From Siderastrea siderea (taxonomy: Eukaryota > Cnidaria > Anthozoa > Scleractinia > Rhizangiidae), in NCBI GenBank assembly GCA_964030785.1, contig OZ034972.1, forward strand, positions 49,667,538 through 49,731,537: DNA of 64,000 nucleotides. The letters are read 5' to 3'. Shown in pieces: positions 1-10,215 of this stretch. Every line of letters begins with the position of its first letter. The stretch's first letter is position 1. The notes beneath the pieces were generated by a model. That model had not been told where the DNA came from, did not search any database, and saw only the letters and a list, made by a program, of their open reading frames with translations. Both the position numbers and the translations under genes were made by a program.

Positions 1-180
1 ATACACTTCTTTTTTCCTCTGATGTAATTTCACTCAGTTAAAGCACAACCATTTTATGCTTGAAAAATGGTTTTCCCCTTGCCCAGTCGCAATAAAGTGA
101 TCTTCCATTTGATCACAGGTTGCAAACACAATTTGCATAGGAAAAATTGTATTCAATTTTGCAGCTTTTTTAAATGAATA
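1..180 (-). promoter_or_regulatory. Promoter of IL-17-like gene B0 (gene lies left of the window)
   Basis: Matches the sequence upstream of B1, B2 and B4. The window starts inside the TATA box. A Dorsal/kappaB-like GGGGAAAACC (minus strand) lies at 69-78, and an octamer-like ATTTGCAT lies further upstream near 131-138. The gene body is outside the window, so this shows the array continues to the left. The regulatory role is inferred from conservation only. Confidence 0.6.
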
Positions 181-2095
181 TAAAATTTCCCTAATTTATC
201 CAAATCTGTATGATGTTCCTAGCTAACTAAAAAACAGTTTCTCGCAAACGAACGACAGGATTAGGTCCGGTTGTATTTGTTATTATCATGATAACGCTAA
301 GGCACTTGTTCTTCAACGAGTTCAGTACCCGGCATCTTGTCTTCCGCAGTTTTGCTACAAATAGAAAGTTGGTAACAAGTTCGATAAATATTCAAGCTAG
401 GAAAACACTGCTAATATTGATCACCCATCTACAACTCTTGTCAAACTGCAGACACGTAACTGATATTCTTTTCAAATGCAAATTAATAATTTGTGATACA
501 CCACTATAAACACAACTTACACAACTTTTCACTTGATCAGTTGTATGTTCGGATTGAATGGATCATGTTTGCCATCTTTTTGGTTTAGTCTTTGGTGGAA
601 CGAGTTTTTAAAAATCTGCTGCTTCTGAGAAGAGCCATTATAATATCCTTAGCTTATAGTAAAATATATTTAATAAATTTAAATTTAATTTGACTTGTGC
701 AGTTGATAAGTAAGTCAGTAAATATTTACAACGAGTACTTAGGGAAGGTCATTGATTCAGATCTTTACGTGAACTCAAACTACTATTTGGATATGCATCA
801 CTGGAGGAGTATTTTGTGCTAACCGGAAGTACGCAAGTCGGAAATTTCCAGTTGCACACACTGAGTGGATCGATATGCGTGCCACTGTAGCATTGTCTGT
901 TTGTCTGATCTCGGAATCTTTCCAGAGAGATACGGTTTCTTGTTGACCAAGCAGAAAGAATATTGCATGGAGAGTGAATTCTTGGAGACACAAACTAGGG
1001 AACGTTTGTGCAAAGCCGGGCCGCGGTGTACCTGTACACAGGCAAGCGCGTGCGCTAGTGTATGTACATGTAAACACGGCGCACGTGCCTTTTTTTTTTA
1101 ATAAATTAATAACAATGACATCAGAATTTATTGATGACATGTATGGTATCAACGAAGCTGAACTAACCAGAGTTATTAATAACTTAGATAACTGGTACAA
1201 CGAATTTGTTTAGTTTTCCTGTTTAGTTTAGATTTGTTTAGTTTTGTTTAGTTTGACGTCAATTTGTCCAAAAACTGTGTGTTGATTACGTCAATAGTGA
1301 TATATTTTTAAGTATTCCTAAGGTTACCCACCTGAGACTCAAATAACTGGTACTGAATCGATTTTTCTCTTTTCCTTTTTTCTTTGAGAAAACAACAAAG
1401 AAACCGAGTAAACAGTACATAGATAAAGTTACTGCAATAGAAAAAAATATTCACATATAGTTTTGTGTCCAGTATAGTTTTCTTGCCTGAAACATAGCTG
1501 GATACAGGAAAACTGAAACTGCAAGTGGAAACGATCAACGTACTTGAAATTAACTGCATTTACGTTTGCTAAGGAGCAAAAACGATTACGGTGCGAAACT
1601 TTTCTGGTTCAGCCAATTTCACTAATTTAAAGTAGTTTTTTGCAAATCTGCTTTATCTTCTGGAACCGTCTCTTAGCTATCAAAAGAGGAAAATGACTCA
1701 ACGTTTTAACACGTTAACTGGAGGGAATGCACCGTTAGGTAGCAGTTACTTTTTAATGACATCAAAATACAAAGCAAACTAAAATTAGCCTGTATCAGGC
1801 TCTAGTGTAGTGGGAATGGTGCAAATTGGAAAGCGAACCCTCCCTCTCCATGGCAGTTCCCATGGATTTTAGTTCGTATTTTGAGGGCCTCAGTTTTCTC
1901 TTGTAACTGTTGTAATAATTAGGGTTGACTAAGAGGTCAATGGTTACCCTACCTTTCTTGCAACCCTTCTCCCCTCCCCTCCCCCTCCGATCATCTCTTC
2001 CTCGTGTCACCCCCTCCCCCTCCTGTTTTCGTTTTGGTGCTTAAGCCTGCGCGTGCCAGCCGATCAAGGGATCTCAACGTTTCACAACTATTGCA
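181..2095. other. Array spacer upstream of B0, no gene seen
   Basis: Homologous to 13,320-15,240, 24,450-26,380, 34,900-36,815 and 46,400-48,205. It holds a copy of the recurrent GGATATGCATC...CCGGAAGTAC block (about 790-830), a TTTAG-rich stretch near 1210-1255 and a CT-rich stretch near 1960-2020. Open frames here are repeated in other units only because the DNA is duplicated. Confidence 0.6.
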
Positions 2096-4233
2096 TATTA
2101 TTATTCAACAAATTGTCACTATGCCCATATATGGTAAGGAAGCCCTCAATATCTGTCATCCTACATGACAGATATCCTGCGATATACGTAAATGACCATA
2201 TTTGGAAGTGCACTGCAGATTTTCTTTCATTGCTTGTTTGGCGGCCATTTTGAAAAGCGAGGCAGTTTTAGCAGTGTTCTCCGTAAATTTTAACTCTCTG
2301 GAAGAAACTTTCCACGATTAAATGCTCTCAAAAACTCAACAAGTATTTGCTTTAGCTCACAAAGATATCCAGAGGTTGACTTGGAATTTTCATAGTGAGA
2401 ACTCAACCAAGAAAATGCTATTGCGAACGAAGCAGCACACTTGCCCGCACGGAAAGTTGTAAAGACTAAAGTTGAAAAGATTTTAATTCACAGAAAGAGG
2501 ACTTTTTCTCGGTAAGGTAGCAATATTTTTTCCTTTGTCTTGTCATTTCCAAACATGAGTTTGTAAATACGTCTTTTTAAGCGAATGGTAGTAAACTTCG
2601 ATTTCTTGAAGTTCTGTTTTGATTTTTATTAAGCTTATGTGTTGCTAGCTTTTAGCGTTTTTATCATAGAGCCGTAGTTTTTCTCGTTCTAAAAATGGTA
2701 GGCGATGGGAATTTGTTGAATAATAAAACAATTATCCTGCTCAATCTTGCGGAATATCCCCTGATTTAGCCAACTCGGCCAACGGCCTCGTCGGTTAAGT
2801 ATCAGGTGATATTCCGCGCGATTTCGCAGGATAATTGTTAAATATTTAACAATTATTCTACGAGGGCGCGCTGGATATCGAATGATAGATAACCAACGAG
2901 GCGCGTAGCGCCGAGTTGGTTATAATCATTTGATATCCAGCAAGCCCGAGTAGAATAATTGTTTTATTAAAAACTTAACCACTATTAAAAAAAAATCAAG
3001 AAAGAAAGGGAAAAATGAGAAAAGAAATTTAAGCGGAACAAGAATCGATCACATGACTGAACGAAAAAGGCGCCAAAATCTTGCGAAGCGCTGCGGCGTT
3101 TCATTGCAAAGCTGAATGAATCAATGAAAACTGCTCGAAAGTGAACAAAGTAGCACAAGTGTTGGAAAAAATCTTATAATTATTGGCTCTGAAATATGGT
3201 ACATGTTTGATTTTTCCTGAACATTGTTGTAATCATCGTTCAAAGCGGATTGAAGCTGTACAATTTCACCATATAGCTGCTGGAGTAGAACTGAACAAGT
3301 TTGTAATCTGTTCGCACAACGGAGCCATCATGTGCGTGTTTGATCGAACTGAAGACAGCACAAATTTGAACAGTTGAACTTAAAGAGGTATTTTCTATGC
3401 AGCTCAGAAGCAAGACTACTGTAGCGAGGAACATTAGAATTCACCATCATAGTTTGTTAAACGCAAAGCGCAAAATGCAGTTGTTCTCGGTATAGAGGTT
3501 GCGTACGGAATGGTAAAAACAACATTCAGACTACTGGAAAAGCGATTCAACTCCGTTTACATGGCATCCGATTTCTATCTGAGCAATTGGACCTGTTGGA
3601 ACACAGAGCTACAACAAGTGCAGGTAAACCAGTGTCAATTTTGCGTGTTAAAGCCGAAAAACAATCTCGCCCTTTCTTCCTTCTTGGTAATTTGCAGCTG
3701 TATTTTTTTTTAGTAAGCTTACTTGTTTAGACTGCTTCATGGTTTTCGCACCGACTTGCCATGAATGTGTGATAGTTTTTATCAAATGCTCCTGCCCCAT
3801 TTCACTGTGTCTTATTTTGTCTTGCCTTGATATTTTGAAGTGGAAATCCCTTCTGATAAAACCTACCGTTTGTTCAATTTCAATGATCGACGTGACCATC
3901 GATGAAAGAAATTAATTGTAAACACAACGCTTAATGCTTAAATTTCTATTTCTGCACAGTTTCTTCAAACAATTATGACTTTTGTTAGACGACGCTGTTG
4001 GTGATGCTTGTTGGTGACGCTGTTGAAACTTCTGCTTAATTTAAATTTGCTGGCAAGTGATTTTTCTCGTCCATTTTTCTCGCCGGGTTGCTTGCGAGGA
4101 AAAAACTTTCAGCTCACTTCGTTGTTGAGAGTTCATTGACCATATTTGGTTGCAGCAGGTATATGAGCTGATAGCCTAGCTCCGTTGAGCCAATCAAAAT
4201 GCTAGAAATCCAATATACCTAGTCCAGTTTTTA
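2096..4233. mobile_element. Unit-1-specific 2.1 kb insertion of unknown type
   Basis: In the other units the text runs directly from 'cacaactattgca' into 'atatagatatagaccgtgc' (for example 15,225-15,260). Here about 2.1 kb intervenes. No terminal repeats, RT or transposase were recognised, and the reading frames are short. It contains a fold-back pair at 2715-2969. It is probably a composite of mobile DNA. Confidence 0.5.
2715..2969. mobile_element. Two adjacent fold-back (MITE-like) palindromes
   Basis: The ends are inverted copies (AATAAAACAATTAT... and ...ATAATTGTTTTATT). Inside are two separate palindromes of about 115 bp joined near 2840-2850: one with arms AACAATTATCCTGC, the other with AACAATTATTCTAC plus GGATATC and CCAAC arms. 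This pattern fits a non-autonomous DNA element. No target duplication was resolved. Confidence 0.6.
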
Positions 4234-6140
4234 ATAAATAGATATAGACCGTGCAATGAAGTCACACGTTCAGGATATAGCTTTTTTGAAGCTGTTCGCT
4301 TTGATATCATAGCAACGATTTCGCCGTTCACTGAGCAGCTGTTAACATAGCAAGTACTTGCAATGAGTTCCTACAGACGTATTCACTTACGGTAGGAAAC
4401 AGCAACATTTTTCGTAGTTGAAAATAAACACTGATATCGATAACTCGGAGAACTGATAACGTTTCTGCGGTCGACTTTTTCTTCCGCAGGCGCATTTCTG
4501 ACGTCAATTCGTGAAAATTGCGAAAATTAATAAGGCTAAATCTAGCAGCGGTTCAAATACATGTTTGCGTCTAGTTTCACCCTCAACTGAAACACGGACT
4601 TGAAAGAGACGGGAATCTAATGAAAACAATCCTTGAAATTGATCGCAATGAAAAGTTTTCACTGGGAAGCAAAAAAGGTTCTAGTGCACGAGCTTCAGGT
4701 TTTCAGCTCAGTTTAACTAATCGTCTTTATAATCGGAACTCTCACAGATGTCCAAAGAGGAAAATGGCAAAAATTTCTAAATAAAAGGAGGAAAATTAGC
4801 ATTTTTAGACATTCAAAGGAGTTCTGTATTCTGAACTCTTTGACATTGCTCTAGATGACTAATTTATGATTTACATTACATTACTGGCGAAAAAATACAC
4901 AACACGAGGATTTTCTATAGCTGTAATTGGCAAAACTCTTTTTCCTCGGCAATACACGAACTAATTTATGATTTACATTACATTACTGGCGAAAAAATAC
5001 ACAACACGAGGATTTTCTATAGCTGTAATTAGCAAAACTCTTTTTCCTCGGCAATACACGAAACTCTCTAAATAATAATGCTACTGAGTGTGGTTTGGGG
5101 AGAAGCCATGCATTTCTCTTCTATCAATCCTATATTAACTTTCACTGCAAAAGACAAACAAGCAAACAAACAAAAACAGCAACCTGACTGCAAAAACAAA
5201 ACGAGTACAAAACTGTTTAAGTCCCTCATCAGATCATTAGAGAACGTTCAGTCACACCAATGCCAGACCTCTGGCCGACAGAACTCCTCAGTGAGTAGAC
5301 ACTCCCTCGCTCGCTCGCTCACGCACTATTTCAGACGAGTGTAACCATAACAAAGATTAGTGTTGCATGGATTGGGGCACAAACAGATATGAAAATAGAA
5401 GGGCATCAATTTCAGTAAACAGACATTTTTAGTGCTATCATTCGGCTACTTGGCAAAGTTGATACCTTATATAAGACAATCTCGCTCATGTCCTATGGCC
5501 GTAGTGTAATGAATTCTGTGTCAGGGAAAGGCGAAAACCAGGAACATCCTGGATTACCACTCGTTGACTGTTGAGCTATTTACAAGTTGCACAAGCTATA
5601 TGCTAGAGGTTTAGCGCCAAGATGAGTTAAAGCAAAGCTGGCCTCAAAGTCTTGTTGAAGGAAGGAATTCCTTATTCGCCTTATTCAATTTCTTCAGTAC
5701 TCAAATCTGATGTTCCAAGTACACCTAAGGCTACACCCTAACCTTGCTACTGTACAGACTACGATAACCGCAAGCTTGGATGCACTAACTTCTTTCCTGC
5801 GCTGTCATGTTTGCGACTCTTGGTCGGAAAGGTCTAAATGGCACTTTCACAAGATAACGAATGAGGAACCTTTAATTGACTTAATTATAAAGACCAATCA
5901 AGACTTAGAGAAGTTCAGCAGTATGTGTCTTCGAGTTGCCCTTGAATTTAGCCTTCAAGGAGGTCTTTGCCAACGTTCTCAGGAAATCGCAAGGCTTAGC
6001 GCCAGTCCTACCTTTCTAAGATCAGGATCCCAAAGGGAAAGAGGGGTAGGAATAGGGGGGAGGGGGTCATTGGAGCCCTGGAGCCCCAAAAGTTTTGTCG
6101 TGGAACCCGGAGCCCGGAGCCTTTCATGACTTGGAGCCTG
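4234..6140. other. Array spacer between B0 promoter and A1 3' flank
   Basis: Homologous to 15,240-17,040 and its counterparts in the other units. No supported gene. A 139-codon frame at 5710-6129 is broken at different points in the other units. The end (6040-6140) is GGAGCC-rich low-complexity sequence. Confidence 0.55.
4859..5062. repeat. Local 102-bp tandem duplication
   Basis: The text starting 'ctaatttatgatttacat' at 4859 recurs at 4961 with almost no change. The other units carry it once (for example near 15,866), so it is a unit-1-specific duplication. Confidence 0.85.
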
Positions 6141-6546
6141 TCACTGTCACTGTTACTGTTACCGTAGCTGTAATTGTTACAGCTCGCTCATTCACTCACT
6201 CTTACAGCCTTCCTTCCGGCACTGGACCAAAAAATGGATTTGGTACAAATTTCCTATCCTCATACATCAATTCGTTCGTACGGCCATTTACTCACTCGTT
6301 CACTTATTCCTTAATTCATCAATTCGCTTGTTCATTCGTTCGTTCGGATATTCGCTTATTTGTTCATCAGTTCATTCAACAATTGCTTGATTAATTGATT
6401 GATTGAATAATTAATCGTTTGACTGACCGACTGACTGACTGACCGAGTGACTGACGTGACTGACTGACTGACTGACTGACTGACTGACTGACTGGCTGGC
6501 TGGCTGGCTGACTGACTGACTGACTGACTGACTGACTGACTGGTTG
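6141..6546. repeat. Simple-repeat block with GACT array, 3' of A1
   Basis: Hexamer-like CACTGT/TACTGT runs (6141-6180), a degenerate TTCA/TTCG tract (6240-6385), then a GACT tetranucleotide array with CTGG variants (6419-6545). The same order is found 3' of A2-A4. Open frames rich in VTVT or SVSQ here are artefacts of the repeat. Confidence 0.85.
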
Positions 6547-6631
6547 ATTGTTTGATTTCATTGATTCATTCTGTAGCAGCTCATGTATTCAAGAGACACT
6601 AAAAAACCTTTTACAACACTGTCTCGTATCT

Positions 6632-7030
6632 TTTATTCTCAAAGTTTCAATCTCTGTAATTTCATGTAGATAAAAAATAAATACAAAATAAATACATTTA
6701 CGCTGTCTACAGAATAGAAATTCCTTTTGTGGATCATGCATCTGTGTATATATTTTTTACATGTGTTTCTAAGAAAGGAAACAACTTATCACTTTTCTTC
6801 AGAGAAAAATATACAAATCATCACTCAACAAACTGAGAATAAATATATAAAATATACGAACACATTAACAATCCAAATTATTTTCACTTATTAAATAAAT
6901 AGGTCTTATCTCTCTTTAATAATATATACTTTAACAACCTCGATTTTTCCTTGGTTTCCGGTGTTTTTAGCTACTTGAAGGTGCAACAATACCTAGATAT
7001 CAAAATATACACCAACACAGAAAGCTCCTC
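6632..7030 (-). other. Predicted 3' UTR of A1 with AU-rich elements
   Basis: Downstream of the stop, the minus strand carries several ATTTA pentamers, a nonamer-like TTATTTAAT (6890-6898) and an AATAAA poly(A) signal (6632-6637). AU-rich instability elements are typical of cytokine mRNAs. Transcript evidence is not available here. Confidence 0.5.
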
Positions 7031-8040
7031 TCAGGGATCATAAATAAAGGCAACCGCAAGTTCAACTAAAGTCCATTTCCAAACAGTTTGTCCAGTTCTG
7101 ACGTCACACCTCTGCACCAGTCCCCTGTGGTAATATAACACTGAGCGGCAGTAATGTGCACAATCAGGACAGACAGCCTTGGTCAGGAACCGAGGGACAC
7201 GATCAGGGTTATCGTCTTGGGCCCAGCTCCAGGGGCAATATGAGGTGCCTGGCATTTGGCTTATAACGTCACGGCCAACACGGCGGGGAACTCCCAGAGA
7301 TGACTGCAAGGAGACAGAAGGTTTCTCCACAAACAAGAAATTTCGGCGGAGACGTTTGAGCGTCTTGTGAGGTTTTTGGTGAACGCCCGGGGCCGGGCAA
7401 GAGATTTGAAGAGACGTAGAAATGATGCTAACAAACACGGCAGCAACAAACAGCTAAAAGCAAGAAAACATTGATTTGTAAGTTACCAATAAACGACTTA
7501 ACCTGTTAGTACTTGTCTTAGATTAGTCTGTCGAGTTTAAATTGACGAAATGTAAAACTGTCTTAAAAATGGTTTTAATGACGATTCAATTAAAGGTAAA
7601 TCAAAAGCTGTGAAATTAAACTGAAAAATCGATAAGCAAGAGAAAAGAGCACTTTTGTGCAAAACCGGAACCGGAACCAAGGTTCTGCCAATCAACCAAT
7701 ACCACTCGTCATTTAAAAAGCCGGTACCCATGACTAAGGAAAACACATCAAGTGTGAAATGATAGCTTAACTCTTCATTAAGCCCCAACTTCTAATATCT
7801 TCTTATTTTTGTTACGACTGGTCATGCACACTAGCAGCCCATAATATTCCCACCCATCAAACAGTCAGACAGATACAACAACAAACATGAGAATATTAAA
7901 TTTATCTTAAACAAGAAAATTAACATGGAAACCTATGTAGCAGAGAGGAGAGCACATAAAAAAATTAACCCAGCCGTTTGTTAATGGAACCAATCGCATA
8001 ACGTTCTCACCTTTTCACAAGACAGATTCATATTCAACAT
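7031..8040 (-). CDS. Interleukin-17-like secreted cytokine, copy A1 (two exons)
   Basis: Exon 1 is 8011-8040 (MLNMNLSCEK) and ends at a GT donor (GTGAGAAC). Exon 2 is 7031-7453, after the acceptor TTGCTTTTAG; the join is phase 0 and gives 150 aa. The N-terminus forms a signal peptide (hydrophobic LFVAAVFVSIISTSLQ), then a short basic segment with RLRR, a furin-like site. The core CPWSWAQDDNPDRVP, then AVCPDCAHYC and RCDV, matches the IL-17 family pattern (PW...DP.R.P...A.C...C). The usual C-terminal CxC pair is absent; the chain ends PVAFIYDP. IL-17 proteins are secreted ligands of IL-17 receptors; that role here is inferred from family. The first exon was chosen because it is conserved in all copies and completes the signal peptide. 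A TATA box and kappaB-like site lie upstream. Confidence 0.78.
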
Positions 8041-8125
8041 GTCCTCTCTTCTCGTTGTTGGAGTTCTTACAAAGTTCTGAGGATGTGAAGTGGAATTGAC
8101 TTGTTCCACCATTGAGGCAACCTAC

Positions 8126-8211
8126 TTTTATACACTGCTTTTTTTCCACTGATGTAATTTCACTCAGATAAAGAGCAATCTTTAGTTTACTCCTGAAAAT
8201 GGTTTTTCCCC
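8126..8211 (-). promoter_or_regulatory. A1 core promoter: TATA box and kappaB/Dorsal-like site
   Basis: TATAAAA at 8126-8132 (minus), about 85 bp upstream of the first ATG. GGGGAAAAACC at 8201-8211 fits the Dorsal pattern GGG(W)4-5CC. Both are kept in the other A copies with the same spacing. Confidence 0.6.
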
Positions 8212-9458
8212 ATTTCACGAAAACGTTACTTTGCCCAAGAAAGTGATTTTCCACTTCACCACAGGTTGTAAACACACTTTGCATAGGGAAAAAATTGTGT
8301 TCCATTTTACAGCTCTTTTATATGAATATAAAATTTCCACAATTTATCCAAATTTTTTTGTTCATCGTAGCTAAATGGCTTTTTTTTTTAAATAATAATC
8401 TGAAAAACGGTTACGCATAAACAAACGACAGATGTCAGGGTGTATAGTTTTTTTGTATGATTTAACGAGTTACTCGACATCTTGCTTCAGTCGGCAATTT
8501 TGCTACAAATAGAAAGTTCGTAACGTTTGGATAAATATTCACGCTGTTTATAGTCACTGTTTATATTCATACGCAAACAACACCGTTTTCAAACCGCAGA
8601 CACGGAACTGATGAGTATTCTATTCAAATGCAAATTACAGTTATTGTATTAATTTCTGATACACCACTACTTTGGATCAACTAGATCATTTTAGCCTTTT
8701 GTTGGTTCAGTTTTCGGTGGAGCGAGTTTTTAAAAAGACTGCTGCTCCATTTTAGCATGTTTCACTCACTTTGCAATAATTTAGCAACTTTGTTGGTTCA
8801 GTCTCCGGTCAAACGAGTTTTTAAAAGACTGCCCTTCCGAGAGGAACCAGAATAAGATCCTTTAGTTTTATTGTAAAATACGTTATGGCACATTTTATGG
8901 ATCATTGATCCGAAAACTGCGCAGAAGTTTTAATAAGATGATGTTTGCTATGAGATAATGTTTAACCTCAGAAAAAAGTAATAATTTAATTTGTGCAGTT
9001 GTTAAGTAAGTAAATGTTTACAATGAGTACTTAGGGAAGGGTGATTTATTCAGATCTTTACGTGAATTCAAAACTACTGTTTGGATATGCATCGGAGATG
9101 GAGAATTTCATGCTAACCGGAACTACGCAAGTCGGAAAATTCCAATTGCATATAGTGAATCGATGTGCGTGCCGCCGTATCTAACATTGCCCGTTTGACT
9201 GATCCCCCATCTTCCCAAAGAGATACGGTTTCTTATTAACCAATCAGAAAAAAAAAGACCGTATTCAAGGAAGTCACGAACCAGGGAACGTTTGTGTAAT
9301 AACCTGCACGCAGGCAAGCGCATGCGAAAGTGTATGTTCTTGTAAAGACGGCGCAAGTAGATTTTTGAAAATAAATAACAATAACATCAGAATGTTCAAA
9401 TTATTGATATTTACGATAACAATAGAGGTCGATTTGTCCAAAAATATACATTGATTAA
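8212..9458. other. Array spacer upstream of A1
   Basis: Homologous to the region upstream of A2-A5 and, more distantly, to the B upstream spacers (shared GCTACAAATAGAAAGTTCGTAAC near 8500). It holds a duplicated block around 8690-8830 (GGTTCAGT..CGGT....CGAGTTTTTAAAA twice) and one GGATATGCATCG...CCGGAACTACGC block near 9080-9130. No gene recognised. Confidence 0.55.
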
Positions 9459-10215
9459 GGTGTTTCGATACAGTTTTTTTGGGACCATACCTAACTTTTT
9501 GAATCGGCCCTTAGACAGTAGTCTTCTCCTTGTCAGATCAACGTGAAATTTGCCCTACTTGTTGATTTTGGATTGAACTTTAGCGTGGTTTACATTTTGT
9601 GAAAATCGGTATTTCCTTGACAACGATAAACAAAAATCCTCGAAAACAGTAAAATTGAAATTTTGCGCCATCTAGATTTCACTTTGAAAAGCAAATACCA
9701 ACACTTAAAGTGTGGTGTATGGCAAACAAAATATACAAGAACAAAAAATTTCTGTATGTTTGTTTTGAATTAAATCGCAAAAAATAGTAAGTAAAAGACA
9801 CATTTCAACAGTATTTTCTAGCCATTTCATCAAAACATTGATTAGTTTTCGGTGCATTTACTTTTACTATGCAAACACTAAGGTTGAAAGTGTTTTTGCA
9901 ATTTACTTGAAAACATACATACAGATTTTTTTTGTTCTTGTATATTTTATTTGCCATACACCACAGTTTAAGATGTTGGTATTTGCTTTTCAAAGTGAAA
10001 TCTGGATCGCGCAAAATTTCAATTTTACTGTTCTCGAGGATTTTTGTTTATCTTTGTCATGGAAATATCGATTTTCACAAAATGTAAATCATGCTAAAGT
10101 TCAATCCAAAACCAACAAGTAGTGCAAGTTTCACGTTGATCCGACGAGATGACGATTGTCTAAGAGCCGATTTAAAAAGTGAGGTATGGTCCCAAAAAAA
10201 CTGTATCGAAACACC
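9459..10215. mobile_element. Fold-back element with TTAA target duplication (full-length copy 1)
   Basis: Ends GGTGTTTCGATACAG... and ...CTGTATCGAAACACC are flanked by TTAA on both sides (9455-9458, 10216-10219). The arms are inverted copies of roughly 340 bp with a short centre, so the whole 757 bp can fold on itself. TTAA suggests piggyBac-type mobilisation, but the ends are not enough to prove the superfamily. No transposase is encoded; the open frames on both strands mirror each other across the palindrome. Confidence 0.8.

Noticed and set aside
5710..6129. 139-codon plus-strand frame in the spacer before A1
   Set aside because: The same sequence is stopped after about 65 codons in units 2-4, and its end runs into GGAGCC low-complexity DNA.
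6095..6394. VTVTV- and SVSQ-rich frames over the simple repeats (also 17,005, 28,141, 38,575, 50,587, 52,040, 54,296)
   Set aside because: Direct translations of hexamer and tetranucleotide repeats, not genes.
7179..7370. 63-codon plus-strand frame repeated opposite exon 2 of the IL-17-like genes
   Set aside because: Antisense shadow of the conserved exon.
9805..10122. Two opposite frames inside the fold-back element
   Set aside because: They mirror each other across the palindrome arms and show no transposase features.
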